Positions 39,801 through 47,699 of a stretch of DNA of 64,000 nucleotides are shown one piece after another. Position 1 is the stretch's first letter. Each line of letters opens with the position of its first letter. Both the position numbers and the translations under genes were made by a program. The DNA is from Demequina sp. NBRC 110053. Its GTDB lineage: Bacteria; Actinomycetota; Actinomycetes; Actinomycetales; Demequinaceae. The notes below the pieces were generated by a model that did not search any database, was not told the DNA's origin, and worked only from the letters and a program-made list of their open reading frames with translations. The DNA is taken from contig NZ_BBRJ01000002.1 in assembly GCF_002090095.1 (NCBI RefSeq), positions 795,265 to 859,264 on the forward strand. Direction: 5' to 3'.

Positions 39801-42800
39801 GAGCAGGGCGAGGCGGCGACCGCATCGGTGCGGGTGGGAGTCCTCGGCAGCGAGCTCAGCGATGTCGCTCCGGTCACGTACAGCGACTACGTGAGCGCGC
39901 AGGTGGGCTCGACGTTCCCCGTGCCCGTGGAGCCGCTGCTCAACGACTCGGATCCGCTGCAGGGCGAGCTGCGAGTCATCGACGTCCGCCCGAACGCGAC
40001 GCCGGAGTCCTCGGAGTACGCGCGGCTCGAGGCGCTGCTCGACCGCGCGGCATTCGAGGCCGATGGCACCATCGCCGTGCTGCCGGGCGACGTCGCGGGC
40101 ACTCACTCGTACATCTACACCGTGGAGTCCCCGGTGTCGCTGTCGACGGCGGAGGGCCGCATCGTCGTCGACGTGTCCGAGCAGGCGAACCCGTCGACGC
40201 TGCGCATCCAGGACACCGTGCTGACGGCGCGGACGCGGCACGACCTCGAGGCCGGCGTCGATGTCGTCTCGGGCAAGGTCCAGTGGCAGGGCGGCGATGT
40301 CTCCGGCCTCCGGCTCGCGCTGTGGGACGAGGTCCCGTCCGGGCTGACCGTCAGCGGCTGGACCGTCTCCGGCAGCCTCCCCCGCGAGCGCACGATCGTG
40401 CCGTTCTCGCTCACGGGCACCGACTACGCAAGCGAGCAGGTCACGAGCTACGGATTCCTGCGGATCCCCGCACTCGACGACATGCGCCTCCAGCTCGCCG
40501 CTGACATCGCACCCATCACGGTTGAGGAGGAGGCATCCGTCGACATCGACGTGCGCGAGCTGCTGGACATCGGCCCGACCGACGCCGTCGAGCTGCGGGA
40601 CGACCCGGTCTACGCCGTCCAGCGCCCGAGCGCGCGGTGCACCCCAGGTGGTGGTTCGACGGTGACCTACGCCGCGGGTCGCGAGGCCCCCTGGGCGGAC
40701 ACGTGCTCCGTGGTCGTGCGCCTCGCGAGCCAGGACACGTGGAGCGTCGTGGCGGTGCCGCTGTCGATCGTGCCGCTCGACCCCCAACCCATCCTGGGGC
40801 CCGTCAGCCGCACCATTCGGCCGGCCGAGGACGACACCGTCGACCTCATCGGTGAGCTCGTCACCTGGGAGGGCGGCCGCGTGGGCGACGTCGCTGACCT
40901 CGCCCTCACGACGACGTACTCCGGCTCGGCATTCGAGGTCACGACAGCGGGCGGGGTGCTCACCGCCACGGCCAGAGCCGATGCTGTGCCCGGCACGCGC
41001 GAGGTCGTGCGCGTGTCGACGCCCACCTTCGGGGGCCTCGAGACGACCGTGACGCTCGTCGTGGGCGCCGCGGCCGAGGATGCGCCGCGCGGCGCGACCT
41101 TCCGCCAGACGTGCGACGTCAGCGCCTCCAGCCGCTGCACCATCACGGTCGCCGGCGTCGCTGGCGAGTACGACCCATTTGCGGGCGCCGCCGGCGGCGG
41201 GCTGACGCTCGACACGGTCGGATCCTCCGGCACCGTCTCCTGCTCGGTGGCGACGGTCACGAAGGCCTCCGACACCCAGGTCACGGCGACCTGGCCGAGC
41301 GGCCCGCGGCCTGAGGGCGGCGAGTGCGTGGTCAACTACACCGTGGTCGACGCTCAGGGCCGTTCGGGCGCCGGCACGCTGACGATCGACGTCCAGGGAT
41401 ACCCCAAGCCTCCGGCGAGCGTCACGACGAGCGGGTACACGGGCACCTCCGTCACGCTCGACGTCGCCTTGGGGCCGGCCGCGCAGGCGCATCCCCCCGT
41501 GACGAGCGTGGCGATCCTCCGAGGGGGCGGCGCGGTCGACGCGGCCTGCTCCTCCGCCGGCGCGTCGCTGTACCGGTGCACCGTCTCCGGCCTCGAGAAC
41601 GGCGAGCAGGCGACCTACACCGCCCGTGCCGTCAACGCTGTGGGCGAGTCGCTTGACTCGACTCCCCACACCACGTGGGCGTACGAGAGCCCTGAGATCA
41701 GCTCCGTGACCGCCGCCCCCGTGTATCGCCCCACCACGACCTCCGCGACGCAGGGAGCCGTCGAGGTGACCGTCCAGTCGAGCAGCGACACCCGGTCCTT
41801 CACTGTCTCGGGCACCGACCGGACCATCCAGCGCAGCGGTGCCTCCACCACCTTCGAGATCGCGCTCCCCGTGGGACCGCAGGTGATCCAGGTGGTGCCG
41901 GTGAGCGGCTTCCGGCCGCCCACCAGCACCGACAACCTGGGTCAGGCCAAGAACGCCTCCGTCACGGTCGCCGGAAGTCCGTCGTTCGCCCAGGGCATCG
42001 ACGCTGACGCGAACGGCACGTCCATCACGGTCTCCGGCGGGGGCCTGCAGACCAACTCATCGCAGCTGGCGCGCTCCGAGGTCTGGTTCGCATGGACGGG
42101 CTCGACGCCGTCCTGCTCGATGGACGGGTCCGGGCGCGCGCGCGTCGACGGCGCGTACCGCACGTCCTCCACCAGCACCATCAGCGGCCTGGAGGAGCGC
42201 GTCCGCTACCGCGTCGCGGTGTGCGGCTCGAACGGGTATGGCGCGGTCATGAGCGGTCAGGACGACGCCTACACGTGGGTCGAGTACAACGCGCCCAACG
42301 GCAACGCGACCTACCGCGTCGCCACCACCTGGGAGCAGTCGGGGCGCACCTATCACGCCCCGCTCCGCGACGAGCCGTCGCTCGCCCGCAACAACGACGA
42401 CGGCACCTTGTACTACTGGTACGACGGCCGCAACCGCTCGACCGAGTTCCGCGTGCGCGAGGACGTCATCGAGGACATCACCGCCGCCTACTGCAGCACC
42501 TTCATCATCGAGTACTGCGGTGGCGAGCGAGCCATCACACCCGCGTCGGGGTCGCCTGCGGCGCCGGTGACCGTCACCTTCCCCGCGGCCCCGGGCGTCA
42601 CACACCCCGATGGGTCAAGCCAGGACGCGTGCTGGCCCCAGGGCGCGCCGCCGGGATCAGGCACGGTGTCGATCAGCGGCGCGGCGAGCGGGTCCGCTTC
42701 GATCACCGTCGCCGATGGCTCCTTCACCGTGACGTTCTCCGGCGCGTTCGCGACGCTCGAGACCATCACGCACCCCTTCACCACGTGTGATCCGCCGCCG

Positions 42801-42839
42801 GACCCGGATCCGACGCCCTCACCCGAGCCGTCCCCGTGA
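36831..42839 (+). CDS. Giant Ig/FN3-like surface protein with N-terminal membrane anchor
   Basis: A 2002-residue envelope protein. A short basic N-terminus and one membrane helix (about 17-35) are followed by about 370 residues rich in VxxDGxxW/DATTG strands, possibly a beta-propeller. Next come serial Ig/cadherin-like modules beginning with AVDDALGVRAGSVVSLPV (about 412), AMPDTVSVRAGSQIDIDVLDND (about 815) and YSDYVSAQVGSTFPVPV (about 1014). FN3-like modules occupy about 1523-1800. It ends in a Pro-rich PDPDPTPSPEPSP tail. There is no LPxTG motif or C-terminal helix, so it should hang outward from its N-terminal anchor. Similar proteins sit beside MoxR/DUF58 genes in other actinobacteria. 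Role unproven; adhesion or wall organisation is inferred. Confidence 0.8.
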   Translation: MASAPPPVRRRGPVLRWSAAAVAAVTVVTGAVLAQGYDEQEMPRLETGVWVTRDDGRYARVNTDLGELELVRAVAEPAGVTQAGSRSVVYTQGYAQAWPIDPSAPLDLVDGGEDGPSPAAQLASPTPSGTQQVATAGDYLLYRTALGEVYLGTYPEQGAPMGSTQLLDPLAGQQDEQADDSERYAAAAVAVDDSGTVVAYSAAEEAIREFDASDGTWTGEPVPVSPAPATEAELSLSFADDLWVMLDATTGQLWVEGADAPVALELEPDAVLQATASAADGVLVADGAGLTRVDTVTGTAERIANASGTPAPPVTIDGRGYAAWVSTAGASLWDAATGAVTSLEVEPGTFDDVQATAPAFRSNGDRAVLSESGTGTIWTLPDGELVPAAAWDAVEDTDEVLGERAVEDVVEQEPPVAVDDALGVRAGSVVSLPVLYNDHDPNSKDVLTIDSASISGLDDPDFGELGLVSQDQQAVIRVRAASGSTSFTYAVTDGTATSEAATVTLSVVPESENSAPVWCGVDACTQEWPRPQIAPGGYSEIPILRGWVDPEGDAIVLTDARADDLDAPVTVVPSDDGSVAIRHLDPNAGDAVIPITVTVADAYGLESTRVLELQVTGAPALEAQPIALAGALGEPRSVEIADHVSGGSGSYRLVDALLTQASDDVTVTPIAASGAIELTAQAPGRFSATYTVEDTVTNAQATATLRYTVAEESRPITIPPLTAFVRAQEDTTVDVLAAAQETSGRVLMIAEATSADPNLSVSVVGTSYVRVSGTTEDGEPGRVGTADVLVADGAGNTASTQLTVFLLPPADGLGPIAMPDTVSVRAGSQIDIDVLDNDASPRGERLMLSPEIEGSGLADELAFASGKTLRYLAPATPGVYTLRYTTFIESDVSRTDSSRVTVTVLPEGANLPPEPRTLTARVLVGQSVRIPVDPAGIDPDGDAVTLVDVSQPPPAMGTASVSGSGAAINYRAPILPVEGGQVTFTYTVVDEQGEAATASVRVGVLGSELSDVAPVTYSDYVSAQVGSTFPVPVEPLLNDSDPLQGELRVIDVRPNATPESSEYARLEALLDRAAFEADGTIAVLPGDVAGTHSYIYTVESPVSLSTAEGRIVVDVSEQANPSTLRIQDTVLTARTRHDLEAGVDVVSGKVQWQGGDVSGLRLALWDEVPSGLTVSGWTVSGSLPRERTIVPFSLTGTDYASEQVTSYGFLRIPALDDMRLQLAADIAPITVEEEASVDIDVRELLDIGPTDAVELRDDPVYAVQRPSARCTPGGGSTVTYAAGREAPWADTCSVVVRLASQDTWSVVAVPLSIVPLDPQPILGPVSRTIRPAEDDTVDLIGELVTWEGGRVGDVADLALTTTYSGSAFEVTTAGGVLTATARADAVPGTREVVRVSTPTFGGLETTVTLVVGAAAEDAPRGATFRQTCDVSASSRCTITVAGVAGEYDPFAGAAGGGLTLDTVGSSGTVSCSVATVTKASDTQVTATWPSGPRPEGGECVVNYTVVDAQGRSGAGTLTIDVQGYPKPPASVTTSGYTGTSVTLDVALGPAAQAHPPVTSVAILRGGGAVDAACSSAGASLYRCTVSGLENGEQATYTARAVNAVGESLDSTPHTTWAYESPEISSVTAAPVYRPTTTSATQGAVEVTVQSSSDTRSFTVSGTDRTIQRSGASTTFEIALPVGPQVIQVVPVSGFRPPTSTDNLGQAKNASVTVAGSPSFAQGIDADANGTSITVSGGGLQTNSSQLARSEVWFAWTGSTPSCSMDGSGRARVDGAYRTSSTSTISGLEERVRYRVAVCGSNGYGAVMSGQDDAYTWVEYNAPNGNATYRVATTWEQSGRTYHAPLRDEPSLARNNDDGTLYYWYDGRNRSTEFRVREDVIEDITAAYCSTFIIEYCGGERAITPASGSPAAPVTVTFPAAPGVTHPDGSSQDACWPQGAPPGSGTVSISGAASGSASITVADGSFTVTFSGAFATLETITHPFTTCDPPPDPDPTPSPEPSP

Positions 42840-42876
42840 CGCATCCGTCCATCATCTTCTCCCGAGAGGCATCCTC

Positions 42877-43842
42877 ATGACGATCTCGCCCGAACAGGCC
42901 CAGTGGTACACCGAGACGTTCTCGCTGCTCGCCGACAACGTCGAGCGCGCGATCCTCGGCAAGCGCCACGTGGTCGAGCTCGTGCTCGCGACAGCGCTCA
43001 CCGGAGGCCACGTGCTCCTCGAGGATGTGCCGGGCACCGGGAAGACGGCGCTCGCCCGGACCCTCGCGCAGACGGTCAAGGGGACGTCGTCGCGCATCCA
43101 GTTCACCCCTGACCTGCTTCCCGGCGATGTCACCGGCGTCACCATCTTCGACCAGAAGAAGGGCGAGTTCGAGTTCCATGCCGGCCCGATCTTCGCGAAC
43201 ATCGTGCTCGCCGACGAGATCAACCGGGCGAGCCCCAAGACGCAGTCGGCGCTCCTCGAGGTCATGGAGGAGGGCCAGGTCACCGTCGATGGCGTCACCC
43301 GCCACGTGGGCCGCCCCTTCCTCGTCATCGCGACCCAGAACCCCGTCGAGCAGGCTGGCACGTACCGGCTCCCGGAGGCGCAGCTCGACCGCTTCATGAT
43401 CAAGACGTCCATCGGGTACCCCGACGACGCGGCAACCCTGCGCATCATCCAGGGCGCCGCAGGTCCGGCGCCCGAAGTGCCAGCGATCGTGACGCCGGAC
43501 ACCATCGTCACGATGGCAGAGCTGTCGCGCTCGGTCTACCTCAACCCGCTCATCGCGGACTACATCATGCGGATCGTGGACGCGACGAGGCGCGCGAGCG
43601 AGGCGCGCCTGGGTGTGTCGGTGCGCGGCGCGATCTCGCTGACGCGCCTGGTGGCGACGTGGGCTGCTGCCCACGGCCGCACCTACGTCACGCCTGACGA
43701 CGTGCGTGACCTCGCTGTTCCCGCGCTCGCGCACCGTCTCATTCTCGAGCCCGAGGCAGAGTTCGACGGCGTCACCCAGGTCGACGTGATCGGGCAGGTG
43801 CTTCTCGACGTGCCGGCGCCGTCGGAGAACGGGGCCAGCTGA
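42877..43842 (+). CDS. MoxR-family AAA+ ATPase
   Basis: Chaperone-like ATPase of 321 residues. Walker A is VPGTGKTALA (about 51-60), Walker B is VLADEINRASP, the sensor region is VIATQNPVEQAGTYRLPEAQLDRF, and the C-terminal lid starts YIMRIVDATR. MoxR proteins activate or assemble metal- or VWA-containing partners and almost always pair with DUF58 proteins, as here. ATG at 42877 has GAGAGG upstream; the frame extends earlier without family sequence. It begins 37 bp after the giant protein gene and is followed 4 bp later by the DUF58 gene. Confidence 0.93.
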   Translation: MTISPEQAQWYTETFSLLADNVERAILGKRHVVELVLATALTGGHVLLEDVPGTGKTALARTLAQTVKGTSSRIQFTPDLLPGDVTGVTIFDQKKGEFEFHAGPIFANIVLADEINRASPKTQSALLEVMEEGQVTVDGVTRHVGRPFLVIATQNPVEQAGTYRLPEAQLDRFMIKTSIGYPDDAATLRIIQGAAGPAPEVPAIVTPDTIVTMAELSRSVYLNPLIADYIMRIVDATRRASEARLGVSVRGAISLTRLVATWAAAHGRTYVTPDDVRDLAVPALAHRLILEPEAEFDGVTQVDVIGQVLLDVPAPSENGAS

Positions 43843-43845
43843 GCC

Positions 43846-45204
43846 GTGTACGAGCACACGGAGACCCAGCACGGTCACACGGTGACCGGCACCCGCACGC
43901 GCGGGGTGACGGTCACGCGGTACGCCACCGAGCGCACCGGGATGTCCGCACGGGTCGAGGCCGGCCGGCGAGCGGCTGGCCGCGTCGGTGCGGCGGTGGC
44001 ACGCGCGTGGTCCGCGACGGCTGAGACGATCAACCCTGCTGGCTGGCTGCTGGTCGCGGTCGCCGCGGGTGGATTCGCGGCCGCGTTCGCGTGGGGCTGG
44101 GCGGAGGCGTGGGTCGTCGCCGTCGCCGCGACCGCCCTGCTGGTGCTGTGCATCCCCTTCCTGCTCGGACGTCACTCGTACGAGGTCGCGCTCGAGTTCG
44201 ACAGGGACCGCGTGGTCGCCGGCACCGATCTCGTGGCGGCGCTCGGAGTGCGCAACGTCGGCCAGCGGGTGTCATTGCCCGCTCTGCTCGACATCCCCGT
44301 GGGCGAGGGGCTCATCGAGGCGCACGTGCCGCTGCTGCGTGCGGGGCACGACCACCGCGAGACGCTCACCATCGCTGCCGAGCGACGCGGCGTGATCGCG
44401 GTCGGACCGATGACCATCGGACGCGGCGACCCCGTAGGCGTGCTGCAGCGCGACCACACGTGGCCGGACGTCCAGCACATCTACGTCCATCCGGCGACCG
44501 TGCCGATCCCGTCGACGAGCGCGGGGCTGCTGCGCGACCTCGAGGGCGTCGTCACCTCCACCATCGTCGACTCGGACCTCGCATTCCACGCGATCCGCGA
44601 CTACCGTCCAGGGGATTCCCGTCGCCACGTCCACTGGAAGTCGACGGCCAAGACAGGTCAGCTGATGGTGCGCCAGTACGAGGAGACCCGTCGCTCCCGC
44701 ATCGCGATCGCCATCGACCTCGACGTCTCGCAGTATCAGCACGAGGACGAGTTCGAGATGGCGGTCTCCGCCGCATCCTCACTGGGGCTCCAGGCCATTC
44801 GCGACGGCCGCGAGGTGGTGATCACCGCGAGCGCGGAGATTCCCCGCCATGCCGTGGAGCGCGTCCACTCGCTGCGCACCCTGCCCACCCTCACTCCCAC
44901 GGCCATGCTCGATGGGATGAGCGGGATCGATGGCACCGAGGATGTCATGCCCCTGCCCCTCGTGGCGGGGATGACGGCCCAGGAGGCGGAGCATCTGTCG
45001 ATGGTCTTCCTGGTGACCGGCTCGCGCCAGCCGCTGCCCTCGCTGCGCAAGGCCGCGGTCGCCTTCTCCGCTGACGTCACGGTCGTCGCCGTGCGTGCCG
45101 ACGCGGGCGCCGAGCCGGCCGTGCGGTCAGCGCGCGAGCTCACCGTGCTGACCATCGGCATGCTGCACGACCTCGGCCACCTCATGCTGCGGGGGTCGGT
45201 GTGA
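43846..45204 (+). CDS. DUF58 domain membrane protein
   Basis: A 452-residue partner of the MoxR ATPase. Two adjacent membrane helices lie at about 63-105. The DUF58 signature YRPGDSRRHVHWKSTAKTG and MVRQYEE are near 265-285, and a VWA-like region follows (IAIAIDLDVSQ). The GTG start lies 3 bp after the MoxR stop, and the stop overlaps the next start. The first 50 residues (His/Thr/Arg-rich) vary in the family. Biochemical role is unknown across the family. Confidence 0.9.
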   Translation: MYEHTETQHGHTVTGTRTRGVTVTRYATERTGMSARVEAGRRAAGRVGAAVARAWSATAETINPAGWLLVAVAAGGFAAAFAWGWAEAWVVAVAATALLVLCIPFLLGRHSYEVALEFDRDRVVAGTDLVAALGVRNVGQRVSLPALLDIPVGEGLIEAHVPLLRAGHDHRETLTIAAERRGVIAVGPMTIGRGDPVGVLQRDHTWPDVQHIYVHPATVPIPSTSAGLLRDLEGVVTSTIVDSDLAFHAIRDYRPGDSRRHVHWKSTAKTGQLMVRQYEETRRSRIAIAIDLDVSQYQHEDEFEMAVSAASSLGLQAIRDGREVVITASAEIPRHAVERVHSLRTLPTLTPTAMLDGMSGIDGTEDVMPLPLVAGMTAQEAEHLSMVFLVTGSRQPLPSLRKAAVAFSADVTVVAVRADAGAEPAVRSARELTVLTIGMLHDLGHLMLRGSV

Positions 45205-47699
45205 TGGCGGCCGCGCGCGGACGACGCGCCGTCGATCCCGCACAGCTCGTCGCGGGGCTGATCGCGATCGCGGCGAGCGTCGCCGTCGCCGTGGCCACGG
45301 CCTGGCCCATCTACGGCGACGCTCGGCTGATCCTCGCGGCGGCGGCAGGAACCCTGGTGGGCTCCGGCGGCGTGCTCGCAGGGTGGGCGCTGCGATGGCG
45401 CTGGTGGCAGACGGCCCTGATGATCACCATCGCCTACCTGCTGGTGGTGGTCCCGGTCGCGATCCCCTCGGCCATGACGAGCCCTGCGCGACTGCTGGCG
45501 GGCATCGGCACCGGCCTGACGGACATCGTGTTCGGCTGGAAGCGCCTGCTCACCATCTCCGTTCCCGCCGCGGACTACCAGAGCGTGCTCGTGCCGTTCC
45601 TCTTCACCGTCACCGTCAGCACCCTCATCGCGACGGCGCTGATCGTGCGGGGCGGCCGGTGGGCCCCCTTCGCCGCCGCGCCGATGCTGGCGATGCCGGT
45701 GTTCGGCGCGTACTTCGGAACCTCGCAGACGCGGCCGGACCTGAGGCTCGGCCCCTTCACCATCCCCGCGCCCGCGCACGTGGTGCTCGGCGTGGCGGCC
45801 GTGGCCGTCTGCGCGTGCTGGCTCCTCGTGCGCAGTCGCATCGCGCGCGCGGAGGCGATACGCACGGCCCGGTCTCGAACCGGCACGGCGCGGCTCGGCG
45901 CCGCCGCCGGATCCGCCGCGCTGCGTCGCCACCTGCTCACTGCAGGCATCGTCGTCGTCGCGCTGTCGGTGGCGGCCGCCGCCGCGCCCGTCTCCGCCGC
46001 CATCGGCGACCGCGAGGTGCCGCGCGACCAGATCGACCCGCTGCTCATGCTCCAGCGGCAGGCGAGCCCGCTGTCCTCGTACCGCCAGTGGTTCCGGACG
46101 GACAGCTTCGACGTTCCGCTGTTCACGGTGACAGGAGCCACCGGCGTCGATCGCGTGCGCATCGCGACGCTCAACTCCTACGACGGATCGGTGTATCACG
46201 TCGACGGGGATGCCGAGCTGTCCGACTTCAGCCGCCAGCCACGGACTCAGCACGCCGATGTGACCATCACCATCGGCGTCGGCTATGCAGGCGTGTGGGT
46301 GCCGCTGGTGACGGCCGACGGCGGCGCGCCGCAGTTCGGCGGCGAGCGTGCGTCCGCCCTCGCCGACTCGTACTACGCGTCGCCCCAGCTCGACGCGGGC
46401 GTCATCGTCGAGGGTCAGGACCGCCAGTCGGTCGAGGGCCTGCGCGCCGGGGACGTGTACTCGCTCGCGGCGGCCGCGGCGCCGGACATCGACGCCTTCA
46501 GGGCTGCGCCCGGCGGCGACCCGCTGATCTCCGAGGAGCAGCATCCGGCGCTCACGGCATGGGCCGATGCGCAGGAGCTCGACCGGTCGGGCGCATCGCT
46601 GATCGAGCTGGTGGACAGGCTGCGCGCTCGCGGGTACATCAGCCACTCCGCCACCGAGGACGCCGACGCGTCCTCGTGGATGGCCGACCTCTCCGCCCGC
46701 GCCTCGTTCGCCTTTCACGGGAGTCGCTCCGGCCACTCCACCGCGCGCGTCGAGGATCTCTTCGAAGCTCTCCTCGACCAGCAGGAGCGCGCCGGCGACG
46801 GCGCCTCCGAGGAGACGCTCGTCGCCGCCGTCGGCGACGATGAGCAGTTCGCCACCGCTGCCGCCCTGCTCGCGCAGCACCTCGGGTTCGAGGCGCGCGT
46901 GGTGGTGGGAGTCCGCCTGGCCGATGCGGGCTCGGGCTGGGCGGTGGAGCCGTGCGCCGAGGTCTGCACCGGCGCCAACGTCACCGCGTGGGCCGAGGCG
47001 CGGTCCCTGGACGGCGAATGGGTGGCGCTCGATGCGACACCGCAGTTCACCGTCCCGCCCAGCCTGATCGAGGAGGGCCAGAACCCGCCTGAGAACCCCA
47101 CGGAGCCCGAGCAGATCGCCGCAGAGGTCATCGATCCCCCGACCATCCTCTCCGAGACGGTCTCGGAGTCGACCCCTGAGTCCGCCGTGGAGGATCCCAC
47201 GTGGCTGCAGTCGAACCTCAGGGTCATCCTGGCGATCGCGAGCGTGGCGGTGGGCACGCTGCTGCTGATCCTGCCTCTGCTGGTGTTCCCCATCGCGAAG
47301 CGCGCGCATCGACGGTGGCGCCGACGCGCGCACGACCCTGAGGTGGCGATGGTCGGCGCCTGGGAGGAGCTCATCGATCGCTACGTCGACGCAGGGATGG
47401 CCGTCCCGACAGGGCTGACGCGAGCGGAGACCGCCGACATCCTCGACCGGCCGGCGGCCGCGTCGATCGCCGCGACGGTCGACCGAGCCGTGTTCGCCGA
47501 GCACCCGCCCGCCATCGACACGAGCACTGACCTGTGGGCGATCCTCGACGATGAGAGGCGTGCGGTCCGATCGGAGCTGCCGCTGCGCCGGAGGATCCGG
47601 GCAAGCCTCACCCCCGCCTCGTTCCTGCGCAGGATTCGCGCGCAGCATGCCGATGAGCGCTCCACGCTCCGACGGAAGGACAGCCATGGGCCCGAATGA
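45201..47699 (+). CDS. Transglutaminase-fold (DUF3488-type) membrane protein with degenerate active site
   Basis: An 832-residue protein. About six N-terminal membrane helices (roughly 10-275) precede an extracellular domain, then one helix near 670-695 and a cytoplasmic tail. The transglutaminase-like core is recognisable around 535-615 (LVAAVGDDEQFATAAALLAQHLGFEARVVVG ... TAWAEA ... ALDATP). However, the catalytic Cys position is Asp547 (GDDEQF for the usual GxCxQF) and the His position is Thr595 (TAWAE for HAWVE); only Asp611 remains. Catalysis is therefore unlikely and a structural or binding role is inferred. GTG at 45201 overlaps the DUF58 stop; ATG at 45204 is equally possible. Confidence 0.85.
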   Translation: MMAAARGRRAVDPAQLVAGLIAIAASVAVAVATAWPIYGDARLILAAAAGTLVGSGGVLAGWALRWRWWQTALMITIAYLLVVVPVAIPSAMTSPARLLAGIGTGLTDIVFGWKRLLTISVPAADYQSVLVPFLFTVTVSTLIATALIVRGGRWAPFAAAPMLAMPVFGAYFGTSQTRPDLRLGPFTIPAPAHVVLGVAAVAVCACWLLVRSRIARAEAIRTARSRTGTARLGAAAGSAALRRHLLTAGIVVVALSVAAAAAPVSAAIGDREVPRDQIDPLLMLQRQASPLSSYRQWFRTDSFDVPLFTVTGATGVDRVRIATLNSYDGSVYHVDGDAELSDFSRQPRTQHADVTITIGVGYAGVWVPLVTADGGAPQFGGERASALADSYYASPQLDAGVIVEGQDRQSVEGLRAGDVYSLAAAAAPDIDAFRAAPGGDPLISEEQHPALTAWADAQELDRSGASLIELVDRLRARGYISHSATEDADASSWMADLSARASFAFHGSRSGHSTARVEDLFEALLDQQERAGDGASEETLVAAVGDDEQFATAAALLAQHLGFEARVVVGVRLADAGSGWAVEPCAEVCTGANVTAWAEARSLDGEWVALDATPQFTVPPSLIEEGQNPPENPTEPEQIAAEVIDPPTILSETVSESTPESAVEDPTWLQSNLRVILAIASVAVGTLLLILPLLVFPIAKRAHRRWRRRAHDPEVAMVGAWEELIDRYVDAGMAVPTGLTRAETADILDRPAAASIAATVDRAVFAEHPPAIDTSTDLWAILDDERRAVRSELPLRRRIRASLTPASFLRRIRAQHADERSTLRRKDSHGPE

